Assembly (NCBI RefSeq): GCF_027579695.1
Contig: NC_083596.1
Location: 13,806,798-13,870,797, forward strand
Origin: Neoarius graeffei
Lineage: Eukaryota > Chordata > Actinopteri > Siluriformes > Ariidae
Direction: 5' to 3'
Length of the DNA stretch: 64,000 nucleotides
Shown: positions 11,743 through 25,200 of the stretch, in pieces
How positions within the stretch are numbered: the first letter of the stretch is position 1
Layout: each line of letters starts with the position of its first letter
Position numbers and translations under genes: made by a program
The notes under the pieces: model-generated
Databases searched by the model: none
The model's input: the letters and a program-made list of their open reading frames with translations, nothing else
What the model was told of the DNA's origin: nothing

Positions 11743-11777
<35 letters not shown>

Positions 11778-12105
11778 GTACACGTTCCTTTCGGGGGTTC
11801 AATGCGTCTTTCTCTTTCAAAATTCTCTCAAAATCTTCCGTATTTAACGAAGCAAATTGTAACAGTCACTCGTGAACATGGAAGTTTTACATCTCCGACG
11901 TGTGACGTCATGTTGTCTTGACAACCATGCAATATTGTAAACCATATTCAACACTCATTCTCCATTGGATAGAGTGACGTAATACACACAGGATTAGCGA
12001 TATGCTAACAATATTGCATGCTATCAAACCAAATGAGTGAAACGCACTAGAAGGAAATAGAACTCAAGTTTTTATTCCATGGAAAAAGTGTCCTGTATGT
12101 ATAAT
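11630..12105 (-). mobile_element. Composite element: GGTATATCAGATAT palindrome plus MAARF-type coding start, copy 1
   Basis: At 11640-11728 two arms with GTATATCAGATATATTCC face each other. An (ATT)n run follows, then on the minus strand a block that matches 23470-23840 and 42160-42560. In those copies the block encodes [20 protein letters not shown]. The start codon is less clear in this copy. Confidence 0.6.
11741..11775. repeat. (ATT)n microsatellite inside the composite element
   Basis: Eleven or so ATT units at the same internal position as in the other copies of this element. Confidence 0.9.
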
Positions 12106-12148
12106 AATTTCCTATCACAGCACACCACCTTACACTTTATTCCTTACA

Positions 12149-12199
12149 TGATCCACTTTCACTTCACTTCACTTCACTTCACTTCACTTTACCTTTCTG

Positions 12200-12267
<68 letters not shown>
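12149..12267. repeat. (CACTT)n and (GT)n tracts just before the fermt3 start
   Basis: CACTT units run to about 12187, then about 31 GT units run to 12267. The coding exon begins within 30 bases. Confidence 0.95.
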
Positions 12268-12271
<4 letters not shown>

Positions 12272-12297
12272 TTTTTTGTATGGTGATGCCTCTCAGC

Positions 12298-12421
12298 ATG
12301 GCAGTGTGGGATCTGTCCATCACCGTAGAGGAACTGGGACCAGAAGCTCCACCTCTTAAAGTCAGCGTCACATCTGACCTCCATATTGGAGGTGTCATCC
12401 TTAAAATCGTTGAAAAAACAC
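12298..12421 (+). CDS. fermt3: fermt3 coding exon 1
   Basis: Encodes [15 protein letters not shown] through [14 protein letters not shown], the start of the F0 domain. Donor is C|GTAAGG at 12422; the split codon completes as CAG in exon 2. The 5' edge may be a splice acceptor at 12295-12296. Confidence 0.85.
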
Positions 12422-15400
12422 GTAAGGATTAAAAAAAAACATTTTTGAAACAGAAATATGAGTTGTTGGTTCCTTGTCATGATTGCACCATACAGTATGT
12501 ATTACTTGCTTTGAAAGACTCACCAGTTTTTCATTGGTCCTTTTAATGTCCTTTTAATCACTGACCATAATACTGTAGAGCTACAGCTACAGAAGTAATA
12601 GCACCCTCCTGTGAAAATGAGCACATATGCAATGAATGGATTTGATTTCAAAATTTTCGGTCACACCATCAGTAACATGAGCCGACTAGTGTAACATCTA
12701 ACAAAGATGAAGCTACAAGGTTAATGCTGATTTCAAGCTCTGTTGTTTGTACATGTAGACTTTTTTCTTCCATTCATACCACACCGTTTATAAATCCAGG
12801 GTTCAAATTTGCTCATTAGTAAACTGATTGTGTTCTCATAACTATTCCTGTATTGAACCGTTTCTAGTTTGGGGTCATTATCTTGTTGAAAGATCTCCAA
12901 GTCCTACTGTAACCTCCTGGTAGAAGCAACCAGGTTTGGGACTAAAATATCCTCGTACGTGTCTGCATTTATTTTAAAGGTAGACTGCCTTTCAGATTTT
13001 TCAAGTGTAGGTCATAAAAAAATTTTCCCAGACATGCAATTATTTTTGTTTAGTGGACTGAAAGCTACTTAATTCGAATCACAGACTTCCAATTTTATTA
13101 GTTTTTTTTAATAGAACAACTAATGAATTTAGAGCCACGTGGTCCTAAATTCTCCGCAATTTTTTCCTGCTTCACCATGACCCAATTCAAGATATTACAT
13201 CATGCATCACGTGGTGGGCTTTCCCCGTTCACACAAGGCATTGTGGGATACAAATTTGAAACAGGAGAGAAAAATGGAGGACGTGAGTGTGCGAATGAAA
13301 CGTGAAAGACCAACTACAGTAACAGAAAGTGAGAAGAAAAGACGTTATGTTATATACGAAGGAAAGGAAACGCAGGACCAAACTAATAAATATCGGCGCT
13401 CAGCGAGCACCTCGGTGTGATCAGCTGTTCGTTTAGTGACAGAATGATAGAACTGTCAGTGTACAGTCAAAGTACGTAAACCTTCGCATGCGCACACGGA
13501 CTTCCTCTGTCTGCTTGACTGAGCAAAGTGAGTGATTTCATGCAAATTATTTGCTTGGGAATCCCCTCAAATTAAATAACTTCCCAGCCACTGAATGGCC
13601 TGGTTTTTTTTTTTTTTTTTTAGATTTTGCAGAAATAAACATATATCACAATGACCAAATTTCAGAGGGGACTAAATTTCACCGATTTTATGAAATCGAA
13701 AGGCTGTCTGGCTTTAAATAGTCTTTAGGAGGGTCAATAATTTTATTACATATATTTTTGAGTGAAAAGTACAACGGTTTATTAAGGCCATTGTAGGGGA
13801 AAATGTAGCTGAAGCAGGGGCACTCTCTCATCTCATCTCATTATCTGTAGCCGCTTTATCCTGTTCTACAGGGTCGCAGGCAAGCTGGAGCCTATCCCAG
13901 CTGACTACGGGCGAAAGGCGGGGTACACCCTCGACAAGTCACCAGGTCATCACAGGGCTGATACATAGACACAGACAACCATTCACACTCACATTCACAC
14001 CTACGGTCAATTTAGAGTCACCAGTTACCCTAACCTGCATGTCTTTGGACTGTGGGGGAAACCGGAGCACCCGGAGGAAACCCACGTGGACACAGGGAGA
14101 ACATGCAAACTCCGCACAGAAAGGCCCTCGCCGGCCACGGGGCTCGAACCCGGACCTTCTTGCTGTGAGGCGACAGCGCTAACCACTACACCACCATGCC
14201 GCCCCTATAAAGAATGTAAATAATCATAATATTTTACACAGATGTGTTTGTGGCTGAAAGGTTGTGTTCAAATCCCAGAAGCCTCAATTCACTTCTATGC
14301 TTGGATTAGATTTGGATTAGATTCGTGCTTATGTCCAAGTTTACCTGGATGGTTTAATGCATCCATAAGTTATTGGATACTCGGAACTTTGTGTAATGTT
14401 CTGTGCTGTGTTGCAGAGATTAAGAAGGACTGGTCAGACCATGCGCTTTGGTGGGAGCAGAAGCAGCAGTGGTTGCTGAGGCCGTCGTGGACACTGGATA
14501 AGTATGGGATCCACGCTGATGCTCGTCTCTGCCTCACACCCCAGCACAAACCCCTGAGGTTGGGCTTGCCCAATGGACTCACCCTCAGGCTCCTCGTCTG
14601 CTTCTCTGGCCCCATGTTCCGCAGCGTGATGGGCATCTGCAGGCTGCTCAGTAAGTGTGTGAGGGTGAAAATGATAGCTAAATCCAGAAATACAGATTTG
14701 TGTGCATGACATCTCAGCTTGATGGATGGATCAAGCAGGTCTCGAGAGCAAGAAAGGTCAGCATCACTGGTATCTCAGAAATGGCATGTGTAGCCAGAAG
14801 GTAACACAGACATGCGGGAGCCCTGGGACATAAAGCGGCCAGCCACTCCACCGTCAACAAACCCAAGTGAACGCGTGACAGTAGGGAGTGGGACAGCATC
14901 CATGCATCCCAGTTTACCAAAAGACTCTATGCCCAAGAACCCTCCAGATCAGCTCCTTTACCTATTACAAAGATATTAACAGAAAGCTTGACTAAACATT
15001 TCATGAATGCTATTTTTATGTAGGTATGAACATAACTACTGTGCCACAGTCTTTTCTTGGATCTTGAAGTTAAAGGGGGGAGGTCTGATTTTGGCGTGTA
15101 GTTAGACAGCTGACAGGGGTCGAGGTCAGGTTTATAATCAGGGGTTTGATAACTGCGAGTTTAAAGGGGTTGGTTAAATAGTCAGTGTTAAAGGAAGAGT
15201 TAATTTTAGAAGAGGTTCAATTGCTCCTGGTAGCATCTGTTTGAAAAAAACGTGTAGGTAAAGGCCCAGTCCCACTGGCCGATGGACACAAAACGTATGC
15301 AAAAAGGACACAGCAGACGAGCAAAATTTCGGGGGTGGCTCTATCCGTTTTCATCCGCTCCAGAAATGGACAAAATTGGCGAAAATTTGCGAAAACAGAA

Positions 15401-18400
15401 AGGAAAAGAACGGACGTGGGTAGTATATAGCGGGGATGTTAAACGCATGTTCATAGGAAGCCTAGCGGATGAAAGCGGATGGAAGTGGATGACAGCTCCG
15501 AAGGGGTTACCGGTGATAACTGAGAAGCGGACGCATAGCAGAAAGAGCGGATGCATAGCGGATGAAGGGGATGCATCACGTACGCCTAACGGAAACAAAG
15601 GGGATGTTGCACGGATGTATATCGGATGCAGACCGTTCACTGCGCATGTGAGGGGTATGAATTGCGTCTGCTCCGCGGATATAAAGGGATGCAGCACGCA
15701 CGCCGTCAGCATAAAGCGGAAAGACGTGCTGGCGGCTACATCGATACATCTCTACTACTAGATGATTTTCTCCCCCTTTTTATACAAAATATCGATTGTC
15801 CGCTAGGTGTCCTTCTACATACTCTAGACATACTCCAGACATCCTAAATATACGAGATACATTCCAGATATAAACGCTTTGTCCGTTTTGAATACTTTAT
15901 ATACGAGATGCATACGCTTACATCCTTTCTATTTCCGTGCTACTAACGATGAATAGACGTTTCATGTACCTTATCTTTCCTCCCTCTTTCCGTTTTCAGC
16001 TGCAGCGGATGTGAGTTGCGAGGATGCAGAGAGGATACAGCAGACGTTTAACGGATGATAACGGACATAGAATGTTTGTTGCTCGTATATGTCGCGGATT
16101 TACATCGTACACGGCGGAAAGTTCATCCGTTCTAAAAGTTTTGTGCAGCTCAAAACTTTTTGCGCGGATGAAATCACAGTGGACGGATGCTTGATGGGTA
16201 GAGCGTATGAAGCATGTATGCAATGAGTACACAACGGATGCATAGCGTTTTCCAACGGATGGCAAAGATTTTTTTACGTTTTACATCCTCTTTGCATCCG
16301 TAAGTGCAGTGGGACCGGGCCTTAATGGATCTAGTACACAAATTGATGATATTCATGAGGATGTTAGTGAAATTAGTTCAGTCTCTCAAAGATGAGTAAA
16401 ACATCTATTTGCTGATCTGATACAGTTATATTGTTATCTACAGTGTTAGTTATCAAATTGTCAGGCTTTAAATTAATAGTCTGATTTTTTTTTTTGCCTA
16501 AATATTTTCAACTTTGCCACTGAAAAAAGTTGTCACTACTACATATTGAAAGTGTGCATGTTTCTGTGGTGGTCTTATTAGAACCCAAGCACTGAAGGTG
16601 CGTGGCCTCTGGTGTCCACCAAAGGGTGATGCACCAAGGTGCAAGGCCCTATTGTTTGCCTAAGGAATCTTCTTATTATTATTAGTGTGCTTGCCGAAGG
16701 CTGCTGTGTGCTTGCCAAAGGCAAGCACGCTATTGTTCTTCTTAAGTTTACTTATTCTGCCTTATTCTGACACGTTTTTTGGATCCACTACTCCTCCTAG
16801 GGCGTTCGAGATAGAGACACCGTTCCAACTCTGAGACGTCTGGCCCGAAGTGGTGTAGTGTGCTTGTATACAGCTTTTGGATCAATGCGCCCGTTCTTTT
16901 GTTCTTTTCGTTTTTCTTTTGTTTTTTTTCCATAGAGAATGAATAGGGCTCATGAATCGAATCGTCCTACTCAGACACGCTCCATTGCAGATGCACCAAA
17001 CCTCATGTGATACTTCAGGCCAACTCCCCCGACACATACATGCAATCGGTTCTGACCCGCACTCATATTTTTCCTTTCTTTTTGCTCATCCCTTTTTCCT
17101 CCATAGGCTTGCATTGATTTTTGGCCCCATTGAAAATGAATGGTGTTTCAGGAGAAAAACTTTCACTCTCCGTCAGTTTTTTTAACCAAGTGACCAAACT
17201 TCAAGAAACTTCACTTGATGCCTCAGGCCAAGTCCCCGCACAGATCCATCCCCTCATCTGAGACCTGCACTCGTCTTTTCCTTGGTTTTCACACATCTCT
17301 TTCTACCGTACCTCCATAGGCTCCAATTGATTTTTGGCCCCATTCAAATGAATGGAGTTTTGCTCAGTAACACTTCACCACACATCCACCAAACTTCATA
17401 CGGCACCTCAGGCCAAATCACCATCACACACATGATATCGGTTCTGACCCGCACTCGTCTTTGTCTTGCCTTTCATCCGTCCATTTTTTCTCCAGTTTCA
17501 GTGTTGCCAGATTGGGCGGTTTTAAGTGCATTTTGGCGGATTTGAACATATTTTGGGCTGGAAAACGTCAGCAGTATCTGGCAACACTGTCCAGTTTGCC
17601 GCTAATCAATGGAAGCTTGACTGAGTCATTCCTCCCTTCCCCCATAGGTGATGATGCATTTGGCAAGGATCTGCTCATTTGAGACTTTGACAGCAAATCA
17701 ACTTCAACTCAATGGCCACTTTATTAGGAATACTTACATGCACACACGATAGCAATTAGCATATAAGCATTCACGTGTTACCATGCTAGCTGTTAGCATG
17801 TTACCCATTACGATATCGTGCCTGCTGTTAGCTCGCAAGTTGTTAGCATGTTCACCATTAGCACCATTAGCATGAGAGCTGTTAACATGTTAGGATTAGC
17901 ATGGTAGCATGCAGAGTTCACATGTTTGCTGTTAGCGAGTTCGCCTGAGCATGTTAGCATGCTAACTGTTAGCATGTTAGCTGTTAGCATGTCACCCTCA
18001 GCATGTTAGCATGCTAAAAGTTAACATAGTAGCCATTAGCATGTTAGTCTGTTAGCTGTTAGCATGATAGCTGTCAGCATATTAGCCTTAAAGTGTTGGA
18101 ATTTTAACAAATAGCATGTTAATCATTATCATGTTAAAATGCTAGCTGTTAGCATGTTATCTATTAGCATGTTAGCATTAACATGTTAACATGCTAGCTT
18201 TTAGCATGTTAGTATGCTGTTAGCATGTTAGTATGCTAACTGTTAGCATGCTAGTTGTTAGCATGTTAGCATTAGCATGTTTGCATTAGCATGTTGGCAT
18301 GCTAGCTTTTAGCATGCCAGCATGATAGCTGTTCTGCTACAGCTCAGCAAGCACACTTTGTATTTTCTCTGCGGAAATGCAGTCTAGTTATTCTTTTTTT

Positions 18401-20145
18401 TTATGCCTCTGCCACCATAAGGTGCAGGAGGCATTATGTTTTCGGCTTGTGCGTGCGTCCGTCCGTCCGTGTGTCTGTCCCGAAACCTTGTGAACGCGAT
18501 ATCTCAAAGGCTAATGAAAGGAATTTCACCAAACTTTCACCATTTGTGCACTTTGGGACAAACATGAACTGATTAGATTTTGAGATCAAAAGGTCTAAGG
18601 TCAAGGTCACTGTGAGGTCAAATGTCTATCCGGGAACCTTGTGAACACAATATCTCCAAGGCTAATACAAGTAATTTCACCAGGTCAAGATTACTGTGAG
18701 GTCAAATGTCCATCCCCAAATCACAACTTAATAAGGTGTGTAGTCTACTGGGTGGAGGCATCCCCATCGATGCCATTGGCGTCGAGTTCTATCTAGTTTT
18801 CCAAGACTTGGCCATTTTTTAGGTGGTTCCCATGGACAAAAACTCATGAAATTTGGTACACACATCACTCCTGGCCGCTGCTACTCTGGGATAGAGGCTT
18901 GGCCCCGGGTGTGTCTGGGGGACTCCATAGTGCCCCCACATGTCATTGAGACTTTTGCCTGGTATATAGTTTGACCTATCCGTGTCAAATTTGGTAGGCG
19001 TGTGGAGTGTCCCAAGACGAACAAAACATTATACATTTTATTAGCCGTACTCAACAGGAAGTGAGTTATTTTTGGTTTTGTGCATTTTGACACATGTTAC
19101 ATTTTGATGTTCTCCTCCTAGGCAGTTTGTTGGATTCATGCCAGATTTGGTATACCGGAGGTGCTCAGGTTCTTCATCACTGCTTGCAGCTATATTTCCT
19201 AGCTAATTTTTTCTACAGTATTAAATAAGAATCTAGGATCATTTTTGTTCTCTTTTATTAGGGTGGAGAGATACACTGATCTAGCAGCACTAAGAGCTGT
19301 CCTATAGTTCAGGAGGCTCTCCTTCCATGCTAGTTGGAATACTCCCAGTTTAGTTTGACACCATTTACGTTCTAATTTTCAAGTGGTCTGTTTTAAGGTG
19401 CATGTGTGATCATTATACCACGGTACAAGCTTTTTCTCTCTATTTTTCTTTTAAGTGGTGCTACATTATCCAAAGTATAGCAGAACATCGACTCTAAGCA
19501 TTCAGTTGCCTGATCAAGTTCTGTGGGGTCTGACGGTGAGCCGATCAAAGTTCTGGAAGACCGTTGATAAAACTCTAGTAGTGCAGTAGTTGACGTGAAT
19601 GTACATTTGACACAATAGCATGGCAAGGTGCATATATTATTGCTCAGATGTATTTCAAATGAGAGGAGATAATGATCTGAGGTAGCTTCAGATTGTGGAA
19701 GTGTGACTATATTTTCTATATCTAATCTGAAAGTTAATATTAGCTCAAGCGTGTGATCACCATTATGAGTGGGGCCTATGACGTTCTGATTCACCCCTAC
19801 TGAACCTAAAATGGACATGAATGCTGTTTTCAGAGGGTTTTCCAGGTTATCAAAGTGAATATTAAAGTCTCCAACAATTAACGCTTTGTCTAAAGAAACA
19901 ACCAGGTTTGAAATGAAATCCGCAAATTCATAAAGGAATTCAGAGAATGGCCCCAGGGTCTATAAATCATAATTAGTGAAATTGACTGGGTAGACTTATT
20001 TCTTTGGCTGATCACTCTCTCCTGCAGATATTCGTCATCCAGAGGAGCTGTCACTCCTCAGGCCGGAGGAAGAGAAGAAGAAAAAGAAGAAGAAGGATGA
20101 GGAAGAGCAGGTGTATGACATCACTTGTGCACCACTGTCTTCAGG

Positions 20146-20191
<46 letters not shown>

Positions 20192-22218
20192 CAGTTAGGT
20201 CCATAAATATTTGGACAGAGGCAACATTTTTCTAATTTTGGTTCTGTACATTACCACAATGAATTTTGAACAAAACAATTCAGATGCAGTTGAAGTTCAG
20301 ACTTTCAGCTTTAATTCAGTGGGTTGAACAAAATGATTGCATAAAAATGTGAGGAACTAAAGCATTTTTTAAACACAATCCCTTCATTTCAGGGGCTCAA
20401 AAGTAATTGGACAAATTAAATAATTGTAAATAAAATGTTCATTTCTAATACTTGGTTGAAAACCCTTTGTTGGCAATGACTGCCTGAAGTCTTGAACTCA
20501 TGGACATCACCAGACGCTGTGTTTCCTCCTTTTTAATGCTCTGCCAGGCCTTTACTGCAGCGGTTTTCAGTTGCTGTTTGTTTGTGGGCCTTTCTGTCTG
20601 AAGTTTAGTCTTTAACAAGTGAAATGCATGCTCAATTGGGTTGAGATCAGGTGACTGACTTGGCCATTCAAGAATATTCCACTTTTTTGCTTAATAAACT
20701 CCTGGGTTGCTTTGGCTTTATGTTTTGGGTCATTGTCCATCTGTATTATGAAACGCCGACCAATCAGCTTGCCTGGATTTGAGCACACAGTATGTCTCTG
20801 AATACCTCAGAATTCATCCGGCTGCTTCTGTCCTGTGTCACATCATCAATAAACACTAGTGACCCAGTGCCACTGGCAGCCATGCATGCCCAAGCCATCA
20901 CACTGCCTCCGCCGTGTTTTACAGATGATGTGGTATGCTTTGGATCATGAGCTGTACCATGCCTTCACCATACTTTTTTCTTTCCATCATTTTGGTAGAG
21001 GTTGATCTTGGTTTCATCTGTCCAAAGAATGTTTTTCCAGAACTGTGCTGGCTTTTTTAGATGTTTTTTTTAGCAAAGTCCAATCTAGCCTTTTTATTCT
21101 TGAGGCTTATGAGTGGCTTGCACCGTGCAGTGAACCCTCTGTATTTACTTTCATGCAGTCTTCTCTTTATGGTAGAGTTGGATATTGATACACCTACCTC
21201 CTGGAGAGTGTTGTTCACTTGGTTGGCTGTTGTGAAGGGGTTTCTCTTCACCATGGAAATTATTCTGCGATCATCCACTACTGTTGTCTTCTGTGAGTGT
21301 CCAGGTCTTTTTGCATTGATGAGTTCACCAGTGCTTTCTTTCTTTCTCAGGATGTACCAAACTGTAGATTTTCTCATCTCATCTCATTATCTCTAGCCGC
21401 TTTATCCTGTTCTACAGGGTCGCAGGCAAGCTGGAGCCTATCCCAGCTGACTACGGGCGAAAGGCGGGGTACACCCTGGACAAGTCGCCAGGTCATCACA
21501 GGGCTGACACATAGACACAGACAACCATTCACACTCACATTCACACCTACGGTCAATTTAGAGTCACCAGTTAGCCTAACCTGCATGTCTTTGGACTGTG
21601 GGGGAAACCGGAGCACCCGGAGGAAACCCACGCGGACACGGGGAGAACATGCAAACTCCCCACAGAAAGGCCCTCGCCGGCCACGGGGCTCGAACCCGGA
21701 CCTTCTTGCTGTGAGGCGACAGCGCTAACCACTACACCACCGTGCCGCCACTGTAGATTTTGCCACTCCTAATATTGTAGCAATTTCTCGGATGGGTTTT
21801 TTCTGTTTTCGCAGCTTAAGGATGGCTTGTTTCACCTGCATGGAGAGCTCCTTTGACCGCATGTTTTCTTCACAGCAAAATCTTCCAGATGCAAGCACCA
21901 CACCTCAAATCAACTCCAGGCCTTTTATCTGCTTAATTGAAAATGACATAACGAAGAAATTTCCCACACCTGCCCATGAAATAGCCTTTGAGTCAATTGT
22001 CCAATTACTTTTAGTCCCTTTAAAAACAGGGTGGCACATGTTAAGGAGCTGAAACTCCTAAACCCTTCATCCAATTTTAATGTGGATACCCTCAAATGAA
22101 AGCTGAATGTCTGGACTTTATGTCCATGTCCATTATATAACTATAACTTGAATATGTTTCAGTAAACAGGTAAAAAAACAAAATTTGTGTCAGTGTCCAA
22201 ATATATATGGACCTAACT

Positions 22219-22292
<74 letters not shown>

Positions 22293-25200
22293 GACTGTCT
22301 CTCTGTCTAGCTAAAGAGACATAAATATAAATCTAATAAATTGACATGAATGCTTTTTTTAATAGTTTGTTTTAATATATTTTAACATGCACTATTTGAC
22401 CACTATTTAGAATGATCTCTGAATCTTAGGGTGCACAAACTTTTGCACTCAAATGCCCAACCATGGTGATAAGCAAAGCATCTCAGAATGCACAATATGT
22501 CCAAAAAAAAAAAAAGACTGTGATGTTTTTCCAATATTCTGTTGTGCATTCTGAGATGCATTTCAGCTCACCACGGTTGTAAAGAGTGGTTATTTGAGTT
22601 ACCATAGCTTTCTTGCCAGCTCAAAGCAGTCTGACTATTCTTCTCGGACCTTTCTCATCAACAAGGCATTTCTGCTTGCCTGGATGTTTTTGGTTATTTA
22701 CAGCATTCTGTGAAAAAGTCAGCAGTTTCTGAAATATCCAACCCCACAATCATGACATGGTTAAGGTCATTGATTGAAGGCTAGATGTGAATGTTAACTG
22801 AAGCTCTTGACATGTACTGTCTGAATGATTTTATGTATTGTGCTGCTGCTACACGATTGGCTGAGTGATAAAAGAACAGATGTATAGTGGTTGAACAAAG
22901 TGGCTGGTCAGTATTGTTTATGTGTACAGACAGTAATTTATGTCTCTGTTGTGAATCTTTTCTAAATGTTTGCAGTTAGATAATAGAAATGTAGATGTAC
23001 TTAAATGGCAATTTGTAGTCTAGGGCTCTAAATGTGTACTTAATATAAACACCTTGCTGTGACAAGAGAGTTAATTGATATTTATGCACATAAATATTAT
23101 TATTTCTTTAAATGAAAAGCCATCTTTAAATGTTGACCTTTGTGTACTATTGTGTACACATACCATACCAGAGGATATTACACAGTCACACGAAGATATG
23201 AAGTTTATCTTTGAGTGGTGTATATATTCATGAGTGAGCAAAGCAAACGAGTGAAAAATATTTTCAACACGAGAAGATAAACTTCATATCTTCATGCCAC
23301 CATGTAATGCTCTTTATATTATATGGACACATCCACAAAACAAAAATACACAATTTAATCAAAAGAATTTTAATTTTGAACCAGTTCGCCATTTTGACAA
23401 CGCACATCCAGTCAGCAGGAAAACACTAGGAGTGACGTCATCAGAGTGAAATATCTGGAATTATTATACACAAATGACACTTTTTCGATGGAATAAAAAC
23501 ATGTTCTATTCCCTTCTAGCCAATTTCCAATTTCATTCATTTGGTTTGATAGCATGCAATATTGTTAGCATATCGCTTATCTTATGTGTATTACATCACT
23601 CTACCCAATGGAGAATGAGCGTTGAATGATTTATGACATTGCATGGCTGTCAAGACAGCATGACGTCAGAGACGTAAAACTTCCGTGCTAGCGAGCGACT
23701 GTGACAATTTGTAAACAAGCATGGCTGCCAGGTTTGTTTTGTTAAATACAGAAGGTTTCGAGAGAATTTTGAAAGAGAAAGACGCGTTGAACACCCAAAA
23801 GGAATGTGCATGTATAATAATAATAATAATAATAATAATGGCTTTTTTCATGGTATATCAGATATATTCCATTCAGCTACTCGTCTTCAACTTGTTCAAT
23901 ATCATGCTAGCTGAATGGAATATATCTGATATACCACGAAAATTTCCAGCCAATTATTATGTGTGTATGTATTATTATAATACATACACACTCTCTTCAT
24001 ATCGACACATCATCATTTTCGAAGGCCAGTGCTAGCTTACCCGCAGGTTAGTGCTATTAGCGCAGCAGTGAAGTCACCTTCCAGCCGGTGTAGCGTTCAT
24101 CAGTAGTGTCAGTGAATGCTAATAAAGTGGTCAAGCCCGTACTACCAAGAGCAAGTAGCACAGACTAACGACAGAGAAACTAAGATTTCTCTCACATGCA
24201 CACATAATATATTCGTGATATATTATTCACTATGCCACCCACCAAAAAAAAAAATTACCACCAGCCACCATTGAGTACAGTAGTAATGTCATATATAGAC
24301 GATATTACATGGTTGTGCAAAGATATAAAGTTTATCTTCGAGTGGTAAACATATTTTCAATGCAAGAACGATTAGCTCTAGCTCTGACTTGCCGTGAAGC
24401 TAGCGTTGGCCTTCGAGAATACTGATAAGAAGAGAGTATGTATAATAATAATAATTATAATTATAATATTGGCTGGCTTTTTTGTGGTATATCAGATGTA
24501 TTCCATTCCATCCGAATGGAATATATCTGATATACCACTCAACACCAGCCAATATTATTTAAATATGTCACTCAGATCCGTCATGTATTTCATATGAAAA
24601 ATGCGAATTTTTCAACACGAGAAGATAAACTTCATATCTTCAAGCCAACATGTGATTTTCCTTCTATTATATCGACACATTCACCAGCAAAAAGTACCCG
24701 AATTTATCAAAACAATTCATTGATTTCCTCATGACTGACATATAGAGATTATCACGGTTTTGTTTCTCAATGTCCCGGATGTAGCTGGTATGAAAAATAC
24801 GAGTGGCGTATTTCCCAGTAAAACACTCGTGTCCATATAATATATTGTAATACACAAGAAATACACAAAGCACATAGTCATAGTCAAACTTTTTCCATGA
24901 TACTGGATGGCAGCTATATGTTACTCTACGTCTGCTTGTGATTTTGTAGGCTCTATTTTAAAGCTGGCCAATGGCATGCCTGCGTTCTTTGCTGGATCTC
25001 CTGAGATGGAGGCAGTGTATAAGATGATTTCAGTGAGTCAGCCAGCTCCAGCCCCTGAGACCATCGCAAAAATGTACAGATCAACCAGCAGGGTGGACAA
25101 AGCGCAGGTTAACGGCAGGTTAGCAAAAACGCATTTAAAACTGGATCAATCAAAGGATACTTGCTAATATTAAAGTGTTAATATTACGCTGTTTTCTGAT

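Larger units (their letters stand above)
20192..22218 (-). mobile_element. Tc1-type transposon inserted in the TATC array
   Basis: Ends CAGTTAGGTCCATAAATATT on the left, matched in reverse on the right (ATATGGACCTAACT). The array continues on both sides, so it landed inside the microsatellite. It carries a V-SINE at 21373-21749. A second copy of the family is at 61075-63075. Confidence 0.9.

Noticed and set aside
15282-15761. A 159-codon gene ([11 protein letters not shown]...)
   Set aside because: It lies wholly inside the PIF-like element and is made of CGGATG repeats; overlapping frames are equally open on the other strand.
17755-18345. CRISPR-like repeat array
   Set aside because: Units are contiguous and degenerate, with no unique spacers, in a vertebrate intron.
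21297-21728. Repeated open frames of 60-160 codons with [11 protein letters not shown] or [13 protein letters not shown]
   Set aside because: All are translations of V-SINE copies on either strand.
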